Shown: positions 1 through 8,309 of the stretch, piece by piece
Position numbering within the stretch: position 1 is the first letter of the stretch
How the letters are laid out: each line of letters starts with the position of its first letter
Origin: Methylibium sp.
GTDB lineage: Bacteria > Pseudomonadota > Gammaproteobacteria > Burkholderiales > Burkholderiaceae_C
Direction: 5' to 3'
Length of the DNA: 34,616 bases
Assembly: GCF_013817365.1 (NCBI RefSeq)
Contig: NZ_JACDCU010000005.1
Location: forward strand, 1 to 34,616
Notes under the pieces: generated by a model
What the model saw: the letters and a program-made list of their open reading frames with translations, nothing else
Database searches by the model: none
What the model was told of the DNA's origin: nothing
Position numbers and translations under genes: made by a program

Positions 1-221
1 AAGAACAGGCACACCGCCAGCGCCGCCCGGCGCGGTGCGGGATGAACGGGCGTTTCCTCCAGGCTGAGCGCCGCAGGCAGGAAGGCGGCCTCATCGCTCA
101 GGCGCTTGGGGCCGGCAAGCTCGCGGCGCGCAGACCAGGCGGCCGCAAAGACGGCGCGGTAGCGGCCCAGCAAGTCGAAGACCGGATGAAGCGGGGTTAC
201 GGCGTTTGTCTTCGTGTTCAT
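1..221 (-). CDS. HlyD-family type I secretion membrane fusion protein, N-terminal part (cut by window edge)
   Basis: Reading leftwards from the ATG at 221-219 gives 73 codons that run off the window. The product is the periplasmic adaptor that links an inner-membrane ABC exporter to a TolC-like outer-membrane channel. The visible part has the usual pattern of HlyD adaptors from large-protein exporters: a short cytoplasmic segment with 'RYRAVFAAAWSARREL' and 'DEAAFLPAALSLEETP', a basic 'PAPRR' stretch, and the first residues of the single membrane helix (AALAVCLF). The ABC exporter gene lies upstream on the same strand, from which it is separated by a divergent toxin-antitoxin pair, so the adaptor may need its own promoter in the 65 bp before the toxin gene. 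The family call is firm; the length and C-terminus are not visible. Confidence 0.82.
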   Translation of the reverse strand, partial: MNTKTNAVTPLHPVFDLLGRYRAVFAAAWSARRELAGPKRLSDEAAFLPAALSLEETPVHPAPRRAALAVCLF

Positions 222-286
222 GGGAGTTCGCTGCAAGCCTCGAAAGGGCACGCGCTTGGTGGTGGCATTCTTGATACCATGTAGCG

Positions 287-709
287 ATGCTGATCGTGCT
301 CGATACCAATGTGTTCGTCGGCGCGTGCCTGGGCAAGGGGGCATCGAACGCCGTGGTACACGAGTGTTTGGCGGGGCGTTTTCAGCCGCTCATGGCAGCC
401 GCGCTGCTGACCGAGTACGAAGACGTGCTGGCGCGCAGCGCGCTGTTCGCCAAGAGCCGGCTCGACGCGGCTGAACGCGATGAGTTGCTGGACATCTTTC
501 TGGCCTCGTGCCGTTGGACGCGCATCTACTACGGTTGGCGGCCGAACCTGCGCGACGAGGGCGACAACCACTTGGTGGAGTTGGCCGTGGCGGGCGGGGC
601 CGACCGCATCGTCACGCACAACTTGCGCGATCTGCGCTCGGCCGAGTTGAAATTCCCGGGGCTCGAGGCCGTCACGCCGGCGCAGCTCCTCAAACTGGAG
701 GTGACTTGA
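287..709 (+). CDS. PIN-domain toxin of a type II toxin-antitoxin pair
   Basis: The 140-residue protein is a single PIN domain, the fold of VapC-like Mg-dependent ribonucleases. It opens with 'LIVLDTNVFVG', giving the first acidic residue Asp6. Glu43 in 'LTEYEDVL' and Asp93 in 'DEGDNHLVEL' fill the next acidic positions, and 'DRIVTHNLRDL' follows. It resembles the 'putative toxin-antitoxin system toxin component, PIN family' group more than classical VapC. Its stop codon overlaps the ATG of the antitoxin gene by one base (TGATG), so the two are translationally coupled, with the toxin first, the reverse of the commonest order. The expected target is RNA; which one cannot be seen. The pair lies between two type I secretion genes on the other strand. 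Confidence 0.85.
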   Translation: MLIVLDTNVFVGACLGKGASNAVVHECLAGRFQPLMAAALLTEYEDVLARSALFAKSRLDAAERDELLDIFLASCRWTRIYYGWRPNLRDEGDNHLVELAVAGGADRIVTHNLRDLRSAELKFPGLEAVTPAQLLKLEVT

Positions 710-927
710 TGAGTGCACTGACTGTTCGCCTGCCCGACGACAAGTACGAGCGCCTGAAGGCGCTGTCCAAGCGCCGCGGCACCAGCGTGAACCGGCTGAT
801 CGACGAGATGGCCACACTGCTGTTGGCCGAGTTCGACGCCGAGGCGCGCTTTGCGCTGCGCGCCGAGCGCGGGAGCGGCAAAGTACAGCGCGGCGTTGAG
901 TTGCTGCGCAAGGCCCGGGGCCCGTAG
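709..927 (+). CDS. Ribbon-helix-helix (CopG/HicB-like) antitoxin
   Basis: A 72-residue protein whose first 45 residues fit a ribbon-helix-helix DNA-binding domain: a beta strand 'ALTVRLPDDKYERL', then helix 'KALSKRRGTSVNRL' and helix 'IDEMATLLLAEFDAE'. The tail, rich in Arg, Glu and Ala, is the likely segment that binds and blocks the PIN toxin encoded just upstream. Such antitoxins normally also repress their own operon with the toxin as co-repressor. The gene ends 27 bp before the stop codon of the convergent ABC exporter gene. The assignment rests on fold pattern and on one-base overlap with the toxin. Confidence 0.8.
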   Translation: MSALTVRLPDDKYERLKALSKRRGTSVNRLIDEMATLLLAEFDAEARFALRAERGSGKVQRGVELLRKARGP

Positions 928-954
928 GCACGCAGCAGACCGCAGGGGCAGCGT

Positions 955-3156
955 TCATGTCGCCTCTCCCCCGGCCTGCATCGACCAGAGATGCGCATAC
1001 AGCCCCTTGGGCCTGTGCGCCAATTCGTCGTGCGTGCCCGCCTCCACGATGCGGCCCTTGTCCATCACGATGATGCGGTGGCACTGCCGCACCGAGCTGA
1101 GCCGGTGGGCGATGACGATGACGGTGCGGCCCCGGCAGATGGCCGCCATGTTCTTTTGCAGGATGGCCTCGCTCTCGTAGTCGAGCGCGCTGGTCGCCTC
1201 ATCGAAGATCAGGATGCGCGGGTGGGTGAACAGCGCCCGCGCGATGGCGATGCGCTGGCGCTGCCCGCCGGACAGGCCCGTGCCCTGCTCGCCGACGACG
1301 GTGTCGTAACCCTCGGGCAGTTCGCTGATGAACTCGTGCGCGCCGGCCAGTTGCGCCACCTGCATCACCTGCTCGATCGGCGCGGCGGGGTCGGTGATGG
1401 CGATGTTCTCGCGCACGCTGCGGTTGAACAGCCAGTTTTCCTGCAGCACCACGCCGATCTGGCGGCGCAGCTGGGCCGCGTCGATCAGGCTGATGTCCAC
1501 GCCGTCAACCAGCACGCGCCCCTGTTCGGGCGTGTACAGGCGCTGCACCAGCTTGGTCAGGGTGCTCTTGCCCGAGCCGCTGCGCCCGACGATGCCGATC
1601 ACTTCGCCGCGCCCGACGTCCAGGCTCAAGCCGTGCAGCACCGGCGGCGCCTCGGGCCGGTAGCGAAAACTCACCTGGTCGAACTGGATGCGGCCCTTCA
1701 AGGGCGGCAGTTGCGCGGCGGTGGTGGGCGGCACCTCGGTGCGCGTGTCGAGGATGTCACCCAGCCGCGCCATCGAGATGCCGGTCTGTTGGAAATCCGT
1801 CCACAGCTGGGCCATGCGCATGATGGGCTGGGCCACGCGCTGGGCGAACATGTTGAAGGCGACGAACTGCCCGACCGTGAGCTGCTGGTCCATGACCAGG
1901 CGCGCGCCGTACCACAGCGTGAGCGCGCTGACCAGCTTGCCGATCAGGTTGATGCCCTCGTGGCCGTAGCTGGCCAGGGTGCTGGTCTTAAAGCTGGCCG
2001 ACACGTAGGCGGCGAGCTGGTCGTCCCAGCGCTTGGCCACTGCCGGCTCCAGGGCGCTGGCCTTGACGGTCTGGATGCCGGTGATGGTCTCCACCAGCAA
2101 GGCCTGGTTCTCCGCCCCGCGGGCGAACTTCTCGTTCAGGCGGGCGCGCAGGATGGGCATGAGCAGCAGGCTCAGGCCCAGGTACAGCGGCAGGCTGATC
2201 AGCACGATGAGCGTGAGCGGCACGCTGTAGGCGAACATCACGGCGATGAAAATCACCGAGAACAGCACGTCGAGCACCAGGGTCAGGGCGTTGCCGGTCA
2301 GGAAGCTGCGGATGTTCTCGAGTTCGCGCACGCGCGCCACCGAGTCGCCCACGCGCCGAGCCTGGAAGTAGGCGAGCGGCAGGTTGACGAGATGGCGGAA
2401 CAGCCGCGCCCCCAGCTCCACGTCGATGCGGCTGGTGGTGTGGCTGAACACGTAGGTGCGCAGCGCATTCAGCACGCTCTCGAAGACGACGATCTCCAGC
2501 AGGCCGACGACCAGCACGTCCAGCGTGGTCAGGCCGCGGTGCACCAGCACCTTGTCCATCACGACCTGGAAGAACAGCGGGCTGACCAGAGCGAATAGCT
2601 GCAGGAACAGCGAAAGCACCAGCACCTCGCCCAGCAGCCTGCGGTACTTGACTAGGCTGGGGATGAACCAGCTGAAGTCGAACTTGGCGAGTTCGCCGGC
2701 CAGACTCGCGCGGCTGGTGATGAGGATGAGCTCGCCGGTCCACTGCTCGGCGAAGCTGCTCAGCGGCTCGATGGTGGGGCGGCCGCGCTCGTCGGCGCTG
2801 GTGTCCTGGAGCAGGACGCGCCCGCCGTCGCACTGGGCCAGCACGACGATGCGCTGGCCGCCTTCGCGCTCGCGCATGACGGCCAGTGCCGGCAGCGGCG
2901 CGAGCGACAGGCGATCGGGGCTGCTGCGGCTGCGCTTGGCCTTGAGCCCCAGATGCTTGGCGGCCAGCAACAGATCGTCGAGGCTCGCGCGGTGGCTCGG
3001 CGGCCAGCCGAGTTGGTGAGCAATGGCCACGGGGTCGCCGGCCACGCGGTGCAGCCGCGCGATCAGGCACAGGGCGACGAGGCCGGGATCGGTGCGTTGT
3101 CCGGCGCCGCGCGGCGCCGCCTGATCCTCAACGCCGAGGACCGCTGTTCCTGACAT
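955..3156 (-). CDS. Type I secretion ABC exporter (HlyB/LapB type, degenerate peptidase-like domain)
   Basis: Fused permease-ATPase that exports large proteins through the inner membrane with an HlyD adaptor and TolC. Residues about 20-145 form a C39-peptidase-like domain without the catalytic Cys motif, as in HlyB, so it should bind rather than cleave substrate. The membrane domain follows (about 160-450), then the ATPase: Walker A 'GRSGSGKST' (about 524-531), signature 'LSGGQ' (628-632), Walker B 'ILIFDEATSALD' (from about 648). I chose the ATG at 3156 over a GTG at 3162 because 'GAGGGAG' lies five bases upstream of the ATG, while the GTG nearly overlaps it. Length (733 residues) is normal. 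The adaptor gene is downstream at 221, across a toxin-antitoxin insertion. No outer-membrane factor or RTX-type substrate is in the window. Confidence 0.92.
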   Translation of the reverse strand: MSGTAVLGVEDQAAPRGAGQRTDPGLVALCLIARLHRVAGDPVAIAHQLGWPPSHRASLDDLLLAAKHLGLKAKRSRSSPDRLSLAPLPALAVMREREGGQRIVVLAQCDGGRVLLQDTSADERGRPTIEPLSSFAEQWTGELILITSRASLAGELAKFDFSWFIPSLVKYRRLLGEVLVLSLFLQLFALVSPLFFQVVMDKVLVHRGLTTLDVLVVGLLEIVVFESVLNALRTYVFSHTTSRIDVELGARLFRHLVNLPLAYFQARRVGDSVARVRELENIRSFLTGNALTLVLDVLFSVIFIAVMFAYSVPLTLIVLISLPLYLGLSLLLMPILRARLNEKFARGAENQALLVETITGIQTVKASALEPAVAKRWDDQLAAYVSASFKTSTLASYGHEGINLIGKLVSALTLWYGARLVMDQQLTVGQFVAFNMFAQRVAQPIMRMAQLWTDFQQTGISMARLGDILDTRTEVPPTTAAQLPPLKGRIQFDQVSFRYRPEAPPVLHGLSLDVGRGEVIGIVGRSGSGKSTLTKLVQRLYTPEQGRVLVDGVDISLIDAAQLRRQIGVVLQENWLFNRSVRENIAITDPAAPIEQVMQVAQLAGAHEFISELPEGYDTVVGEQGTGLSGGQRQRIAIARALFTHPRILIFDEATSALDYESEAILQKNMAAICRGRTVIVIAHRLSSVRQCHRIIVMDKGRIVEAGTHDELAHRPKGLYAHLWSMQAGGEAT

Positions 3157-3285
3157 CCCCACTCCCTCAGTCGTTGGCGGTGTACGCCTTGGCGCGAGAG
3201 TGTCGGGGTGCTGTGGATTACGGTGATATCCCCCGAAAGAGCGCTGTCAACTCTTACAGGTGCGGGTGACGTCGAACGCGGATAA
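3157..3285. other. Non-coding stretch upstream of the ABC exporter
   Basis: This stretch should carry the promoter and ribosome-binding site of the exporter, read leftwards. I see no clear -35/-10 pair, operator or repeat in it. It borders a short gene remnant at 3286-3405. Confidence 0.4.
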
Positions 3286-3405
3286 GAGGGGCTGTTCGAC
3301 TACGAAGCCACGCTGTACAAGGGTGTGGCGATGGAGCGGCTCCAGGAAGTGGCCGACGCACTCAAGCTGCGCGTGCGCGAAGTCATCACGCTGGACCCGG
3401 TGTAG
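3286..3405 (+). pseudogene. Remnant of a small gene, possibly the C-terminal end of a helix-turn-helix/antitoxin-like protein
   Basis: Between an in-frame TAA (3283-3285) and TAG (3403-3405) the plus strand reads as a protein-like peptide with 'LFDYEATLYKGVAMERLQEV' followed by 'ADALKLRVREVITLDPV'. The alternating hydrophobic and charged residues look like the last two helices of a small regulator, but I cannot name a family with certainty. There is no start codon with a ribosome-binding site, so at best it is the 3' end of a gene whose 5' part is lost. It lies between two minus-strand genes. The rest of the gap up to 3499 shows nothing further. Confidence 0.35.
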
Positions 3406-3499
3406 CCCGGTGCTTGCGGTCTGCCGGATGTAAATCGCCGGAACAGCTCGAAGGCAGTACTCAGCCGGACACGCGCCGCTCGAGTCGCCCGACAAGCCG

Positions 3500-4165
3500 T
3501 CACGCCGAAGGCCCGAGCAGCCCGTGCTCGCGCGCATACCGCAGCAACTCCACCGCGCTGCCGACGCCCAGCTTCTGGCGGATCTGCGTCTGGTAGTTCG
3601 CCACTGTCTTCGTGCTCAGGCGCAGCGCCTGCGCGATGTCGTCGACGCTGCGGCCGGTGCACAGTTGCTGGAGGATGTCGAACTCGCGGCTGCTCAGGCT
3701 GCGGTGCGGCGGGCCGTCTGCGGACTGCGCGGCGCCGAGTGCGGCCACGTCGGGCGAGAGCGCGGTTTCGCCGCGTGCGGCGCGGCGCACGGCATCGACC
3801 AGCACTTCCGGTGCGCTGCTCTTCGTCACGAAACCGGCCGCGCCAGCGCGCAGGCATTGGTCGAGCATGGCCGCGCCGTCGTGCATGGTGAACACCAGCA
3901 CGGGCAGGCCGGGCCGCCGCTGGGTCAGGCGGCGCAGCAGTTCCAGGCCGCTGCGGCCCGGCATCGACAGGTCGAGCACCAGCAGATCGACCGCATCACC
4001 GCCCGCAGCCGTGAGTGCGCCATAGGCAGCGTCGGCGTCCGAGAACTCGGCGACGACCGCCATGTCGGGTTCGAGTTCGAGCAGGCGGCGATACCCGGCG
4101 CGCACGACGGCGTGGTCGTCGGCCAGCGCGACGCGCAGGGTGGTGGAAAGGGTCGCTTGGCTCAT
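3500..4165 (-). CDS. NarL/FixJ-family response regulator (LuxR-type DNA-binding domain)
   Basis: 221 residues. The receiver domain has the acidic pair in 'RVALADDHAVVRAG', the phospho-acceptor Asp65 in 'LLVLDLSMPG', Thr93 in 'VFTMHDG' and Lys115 in 'GFVTKSSAPE'. A linker leads to a LuxR-type helix-turn-helix: 'LSSREFDILQQLCTGRSVDD' and 'LRLSTKTVANYQTQIRQKLG'. It is the DNA-binding output of the kinase encoded just upstream. The reading frame is open for 110 codons further upstream, but the ATG at 4165 overlaps the kinase stop (ATGA), starts right before the receiver domain, and is therefore taken as the start. The nearest non-operon gene is the divergent TonB-dependent receptor, a plausible target (inference). 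Confidence 0.93.
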   Translation of the reverse strand: MSQATLSTTLRVALADDHAVVRAGYRRLLELEPDMAVVAEFSDADAAYGALTAAGGDAVDLLVLDLSMPGRSGLELLRRLTQRRPGLPVLVFTMHDGAAMLDQCLRAGAAGFVTKSSAPEVLVDAVRRAARGETALSPDVAALGAAQSADGPPHRSLSSREFDILQQLCTGRSVDDIAQALRLSTKTVANYQTQIRQKLGVGSAVELLRYAREHGLLGPSA

Positions 4166-5814
4166 GGCGCAGTGTCGCCGCGCGCGGTGCGTGTGCCGGC
4201 ATCGTCGGCCGAACCGCCATTCGCCGCACTGCCGACGTCGTTGTCGACGCGGCCAATGCCGCGACTCTTGCCGCTGCCGCTGGCGTTGGTGTCGGCGCTG
4301 CCGCCAGCCGTGTCGATCACGAACGGCAACCGTGCATCGAGGCGCAACCCCGGCTTGGCGGTGCGGAGTTCGTCGACCGCACGCCATTCCAGATCGCCGC
4401 CGGCCGCCCAGACGCGCTCCTTCACGCCGGCCAGCCCATTGCCGCGCTGCCAGGCACCGGCGTCCAGGCCGCGGCCGTCGTCCTCGACCGACCACTGCAG
4501 CAGCCCGCGCTCACCGTCCCGCTCGACGCGCACGCCGAGCCGCGCGTTGCGCGCGTTGGCATGGCGCGCCACGTTGGTGAGCGCCTCCTGGCTGATGCGG
4601 TAGACCGTCAGCACCAGTTCGCGCGACAGCAGGAGTTCGCTCGCGGCGTTGTCGCCCGTTGCCGCACATTCGAAGTCGAGCGTGTACCGCGTGGTCTGCC
4701 CGGGCGATTGAGCCCAGGCCTGCACCAGCGTCGCCAGCAGCTCGCGCAGCCGCAGCACCGGCTCAACGCCCGCCTCGAAGCTCGCCTCGCCCAGGCCGAG
4801 CGGGCGCAGCCGCGTCAGGAGGCCGCGGACTTCCTGCTGAATGCGCGCGCACTGCTCGCCCATGCCGGCCACCACCGCGGCCAACTCGGGAACATCGACC
4901 AGGCGCTTTTGCAGCCAGGCGGCATCGACGCGCAGTGCCGTCAGGTGCTGGCCGAACTCGTCGTGCAGTTCGCGCGCGAGCCGGCTGCGCTCGTCTTCCT
5001 GCAGGGTGAGTACCTGGCGGGCGAGGCCGCGGCGCGCTTCCTCGGCTTGTTCGAGAGCACCGCTCAGGTGGCGCAACGCGGTGGCGATGGCGTCGAGTTC
5101 GCGGATCGGCATCGGCGGCAGGCCGCGCAGCGGCGCCAGCTCCTGGCGCTCGATGCGCGCGATGGCGTCGAGCAGCGGACGCAGCGGCCGGAACGCGCGG
5201 CGCAGGTGCAAGTGCATCACCGCCAGCAACACCGCGCTGCCCAGCGCCAGCAGCCCGAGCAGTTCGAGCAACTGTTCGAGCGCTTCGCGCTGCTCGCTGT
5301 CGGGCGAGGCGTGCAGTTGCAGGCGCCAGACTTCGCCGCCCGGCCGCGGCAGCGGCCACTCCACCACATGCGCCGGCGGCGGCGGGAACACCCGCTGGTT
5401 CAGCGCCACCAGCCAGCCCAGGGCCGGCGGCGGCGGCTCGTCGGCGTGCTCGGGAAGCAGGGCGCGGCCCTGCGCGTCGTACAACTGCAGGCGAAGGTGG
5501 CGCAGCTTTTCGGTCGTCTGCAACCAGCGCAGGGCTTGCAACAGCTCTGCAGGAGCCCGCTCATCGGCGCCGGGTGCGGACAGCACCGCCATGGCACGGG
5601 CGAGGGTCACGGCCGCGTCGGTTTCCTCGCGCATGTCGTCACGGGCTCGCCACAGGCCGAGCAACAAGGCCAGCAGCAAGCCGCCGAGCGTGACCGCCAG
5701 CGCGCCTCGCATGACCACTCGCGGCAGTTCGATGGGAGCCGGGTTGCGCATCAGGTCGGGAGAAATTCCCGTCGCTCGCGGCGAAGCAGCGCGCTCAAAA
5801 TCCAAGGTTTGCAT
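4162..5814 (-). CDS. NarL-type sensor histidine kinase (HisKA_3), partner of the 3500-4165 regulator
   Basis: 550 residues. A membrane helix at about 35-55, a periplasmic sensor region (about 60-180), a second helix (about 183-201) and a HAMP-like linker precede the kinase. The phosphorylated residue is His284 in 'RLARELHDEFGQHLTALR'. The ATP domain has the N box 'ISQEALTNVARHA' (Asn414), 'DDGRGLD' (446-451) and 'GNGLAGVKERV' (458-468). The C-terminus is odd: residues 505-550 are a low-complexity Gly/Ser/Asp/Asn-rich tail after the catalytic domain. The stop overlaps the regulator ATG by four bases. Neither the ATG at 5814 nor the in-frame ATG at 5751 has a good ribosome-binding site; the later start would remove 21 residues that precede the first helix. 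Confidence 0.92.
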   Translation of the reverse strand: MQTLDFERAASPRATGISPDLMRNPAPIELPRVVMRGALAVTLGGLLLALLLGLWRARDDMREETDAAVTLARAMAVLSAPGADERAPAELLQALRWLQTTEKLRHLRLQLYDAQGRALLPEHADEPPPPALGWLVALNQRVFPPPPAHVVEWPLPRPGGEVWRLQLHASPDSEQREALEQLLELLGLLALGSAVLLAVMHLHLRRAFRPLRPLLDAIARIERQELAPLRGLPPMPIRELDAIATALRHLSGALEQAEEARRGLARQVLTLQEDERSRLARELHDEFGQHLTALRVDAAWLQKRLVDVPELAAVVAGMGEQCARIQQEVRGLLTRLRPLGLGEASFEAGVEPVLRLRELLATLVQAWAQSPGQTTRYTLDFECAATGDNAASELLLSRELVLTVYRISQEALTNVARHANARNARLGVRVERDGERGLLQWSVEDDGRGLDAGAWQRGNGLAGVKERVWAAGGDLEWRAVDELRTAKPGLRLDARLPFVIDTAGGSADTNASGSGKSRGIGRVDNDVGSAANGGSADDAGTRTARGDTAP

Positions 5815-5838
5815 TCATAACAACAGAGGAGACGACCG

Positions 5839-8229
5839 ATGGGACAGATTTGGAAAAGAAACGGCGGCGCGCGTCCGATCGCGGACCTCACCCAAGGCCC
5901 CGCACTATCGCCGCTGTCCAAAAGCCTTGTAGCCCGAGGCTGGCTGGGACTTGCCCTGATCGCGATGCCCGCCGTCGCGACCGCGCAAAGCGCACCGGCC
6001 CCCGACACGCCGGCCACGACCACGAAGCTCCAGCGCGTCGAGATCATCGGCACTTCGCCGCTGCCCGGCCAGGGCATCGACCGCGACCTGCTGCCCTACT
6101 CCACCCAGCTCATCAAGCGCGAGCGCATCGAAGACGCGCAGGCCGGCAACCTGGTCGATTACCTCAACCGCCGCGTGCCCGGCGTGCAGGTCAACGACAT
6201 CCAGGGCAGCCCCTTCCAGGGCGACCTCACCTACCGCGGCTTTCGCGCCTCGCCGCTGCTCGGCGCCGGGCAGGGTTTGTCGGTCTACCTCGACGGTGTG
6301 CGCATCAACGAGCCCTTCGGCGACGTCGTCAACTTCGACCTGATTCCGGAGTTCGCGGTCAACACGATCTCGCTGGTGCCCGGCGCCAACCCCGCCTTCG
6401 GCCTCAACTCGCTCGGCGGCGCGCTGGCCTACACCACGCACGACGGCCGCAGCGCGCCCGGCGCGCGCGCCGAACTCTCCGGCGGCAGCTTCGGCCGCAA
6501 GCGCCTGGACCTGAGCTACGGCCGCAACGACGAGGCCAGCGGCTGGCACCAGTTCGCGGCCTTCACGTACTTCGAGGAAGACGGCTGGCGCGACCATTCC
6601 GAAGGCGACCTCGGCCAGTTCCTCGCCAAGATCGGCCGCGACAACGGCACCACCAACTGGAGCATCGGCCTGCTGCTCGGCCGCAGCGACCTGGTCGGCA
6701 ACGGCCTGATTCCCGCCTACACCATCGATGACGGCCAGCTCGAGAAGGACCTGTACTTCAGCCGCCGCGAGTCGGTCTACACCTTTCCCGACCAGACCGA
6801 GAACAAGCTCGAGCAGCTCAGCTTCAACCTGCAGCACACGCTCACCGCGACGAGCTCGATCTCGGCGCTGGCCTACGTGCGCCACAGCACGCGCGACACC
6901 ATCAACGGCGACGAGGCCGAAGAAGAACCCGAGAACCCGGGCGACCCGAACGCCGCCTTCAACAGCACCCGCACCACCCAGACCGGCTACGGCGCCGGCC
7001 TCAACTACGCCAGCCAGGTCGGCGCGCACCAGTGGCAGGTGGGCGCCACGGTCGATACCAGCAGCGTCGGCTACCGGCAGTTCGAACGCGGCGGCCTGTT
7101 CACCCCCGATCGCGGCGTGGAGCCGGCGCCGGGCTTCGGCAACGAACTGTCGGCCGACGTGGACGGCGAATCAACTCACTACGGCCTCTATGCCAGCGAC
7201 ACGATCCGGCTCGCTGCGCGCACCCACTTGACCGGCACGCTGCGCTACAACCGCTCTCGCATCGGCAACCAGCTCACCACGCGCGACGACGACACCGGCG
7301 TGGTCGAAGACAAGCCGCGCGAGACCTTCACCTACAACAGCGTCAACCCGGCGCTCGGCATCGCGCACCGCATCGGCGAGGCAGGCACCACGCCGACCGT
7401 CTTCGCCAACGTGGCCCGCAACTCGCGTGCGCCGACCGTCATCGAACTCGGCTGCGCCGACCCCGAGGAACCTTGCCGCCTGCCGGCCGGCCTGCAGGCT
7501 GACCCCTTCCTGGAACAGGTCAAGTCGACCTCTATCGAGGCCGGCCTTCGCTGGCCCTTTGCCGAGAACGCGCGCTTCACCATCGCGGCCTTTCGCACCG
7601 ACAACCGCGACGACATCCTGTTCCGCAGCATCGACGTCAACGGCCAGCTCGGCTACTTCGACAACTTTCCCAAGACGCGCAACCAGGGCATCGACACCGA
7701 GCTCGCGCTCACGCTGGGCCGCTTCGACGTGGGCATCGGCTACAGCTTCCTCGACGCCACCTACGAGGCCGACGGGGTGCTGCGCCAAGGCGAGCGCAAC
7801 GTGGCGATCGAGCCCGGCACGCGCATCGCCGGCATCCCCCGCCACACACTCAAGCTCGGCGCCGACTGGCGGGTCGGCGGCGGCTTCTCGCTCGGCGCCG
7901 ACGTGCTGGCGGTCTCCTCGCGCCGCGTGTCGGGCAACGAGGACGGCCTGCTGGAAGACACCGCACCCGGCGACGAGCCCGAAGCGCGACGCCTGAAGGT
8001 CCCCGGCTACGGGCTGCTCAACCTGCGCGCCAGCTACAAGCCCGACCGCACGTGGGAGCTCTACGCCAATGTGACGAATGTCTTCGACCGTCGCTACGAA
8101 AACTTCGGTGCGCTGGCCGAGACCGTGTTCGACGCTCAAGGCAACGGCCCGGGCGAAGAGCGCGATGCCGTCTTCGTGGCGCCGGGCGCCGGCCGTGGCG
8201 TCTTCGTGGGGCTGCGCTACCGCTACTGA
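5839..8229 (+). CDS. TonB-dependent outer-membrane receptor, substrate unknown
   Basis: 796 residues. An N-terminal signal peptide with a hydrophobic core near residues 33-45 ends at 'AVATAQS'. A TonB-box-like 'LQRVEIIG' and the plug domain follow (about 65-200; 'VDYLNRRVPGVQV', 'YLDGVRINEPFGD', 'GANPAFGLNSLGGALAY'), then a 22-strand-type barrel ending in 'VGLRYRY'. It should import a siderophore, metal complex, vitamin or organic compound using TonB energy. There is no N-terminal signalling domain, so it is a plain transporter. A paired-Cys loop ('GCADPEEPCRLP') is typical of one receptor subgroup. The ribosome-binding site AGGAG lies at 5827-5831. It diverges from a two-component kinase gene with 24 bp between start codons, which suggests shared control. 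Nothing nearby fixes the ligand. Confidence 0.92.
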   Translation: MGQIWKRNGGARPIADLTQGPALSPLSKSLVARGWLGLALIAMPAVATAQSAPAPDTPATTTKLQRVEIIGTSPLPGQGIDRDLLPYSTQLIKRERIEDAQAGNLVDYLNRRVPGVQVNDIQGSPFQGDLTYRGFRASPLLGAGQGLSVYLDGVRINEPFGDVVNFDLIPEFAVNTISLVPGANPAFGLNSLGGALAYTTHDGRSAPGARAELSGGSFGRKRLDLSYGRNDEASGWHQFAAFTYFEEDGWRDHSEGDLGQFLAKIGRDNGTTNWSIGLLLGRSDLVGNGLIPAYTIDDGQLEKDLYFSRRESVYTFPDQTENKLEQLSFNLQHTLTATSSISALAYVRHSTRDTINGDEAEEEPENPGDPNAAFNSTRTTQTGYGAGLNYASQVGAHQWQVGATVDTSSVGYRQFERGGLFTPDRGVEPAPGFGNELSADVDGESTHYGLYASDTIRLAARTHLTGTLRYNRSRIGNQLTTRDDDTGVVEDKPRETFTYNSVNPALGIAHRIGEAGTTPTVFANVARNSRAPTVIELGCADPEEPCRLPAGLQADPFLEQVKSTSIEAGLRWPFAENARFTIAAFRTDNRDDILFRSIDVNGQLGYFDNFPKTRNQGIDTELALTLGRFDVGIGYSFLDATYEADGVLRQGERNVAIEPGTRIAGIPRHTLKLGADWRVGGGFSLGADVLAVSSRRVSGNEDGLLEDTAPGDEPEARRLKVPGYGLLNLRASYKPDRTWELYANVTNVFDRRYENFGALAETVFDAQGNGPGEERDAVFVAPGAGRGVFVGLRYRY

Positions 8230-8237
8230 CTACTCCC

Positions 8238-8252
8238 TCTCCCTCTGGGAGA
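8238..8252. terminator. Small hairpin between convergent genes
   Basis: TCTCCC (8238-8243) pairs with GGGAGA (8247-8252) around a three-base loop, just after the stop of the TonB-dependent receptor and before the end of the convergent kinase gene. The stem is short and has no T run, so it is only a weak terminator candidate. Confidence 0.25.
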
Positions 8253-8309
8253 CCGCAGAGCGCTGAACGCTTGCGCCGACCGCCCATGCCTCGCGCACCG
8301 GCACCCGCC

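Noticed and set aside
991-2598. 535-codon plus-strand open frame opposite the ABC exporter
   Set aside because: Antisense shadow of a gene with all ATPase motifs intact; rich in His, Gln and Asp with no recognisable domain.
4015-5820. 601-codon plus-strand open frame opposite the NarL-type kinase
   Set aside because: Mirror frame; Arg/Gln/His-rich and without domains, while the minus strand encodes a full kinase.
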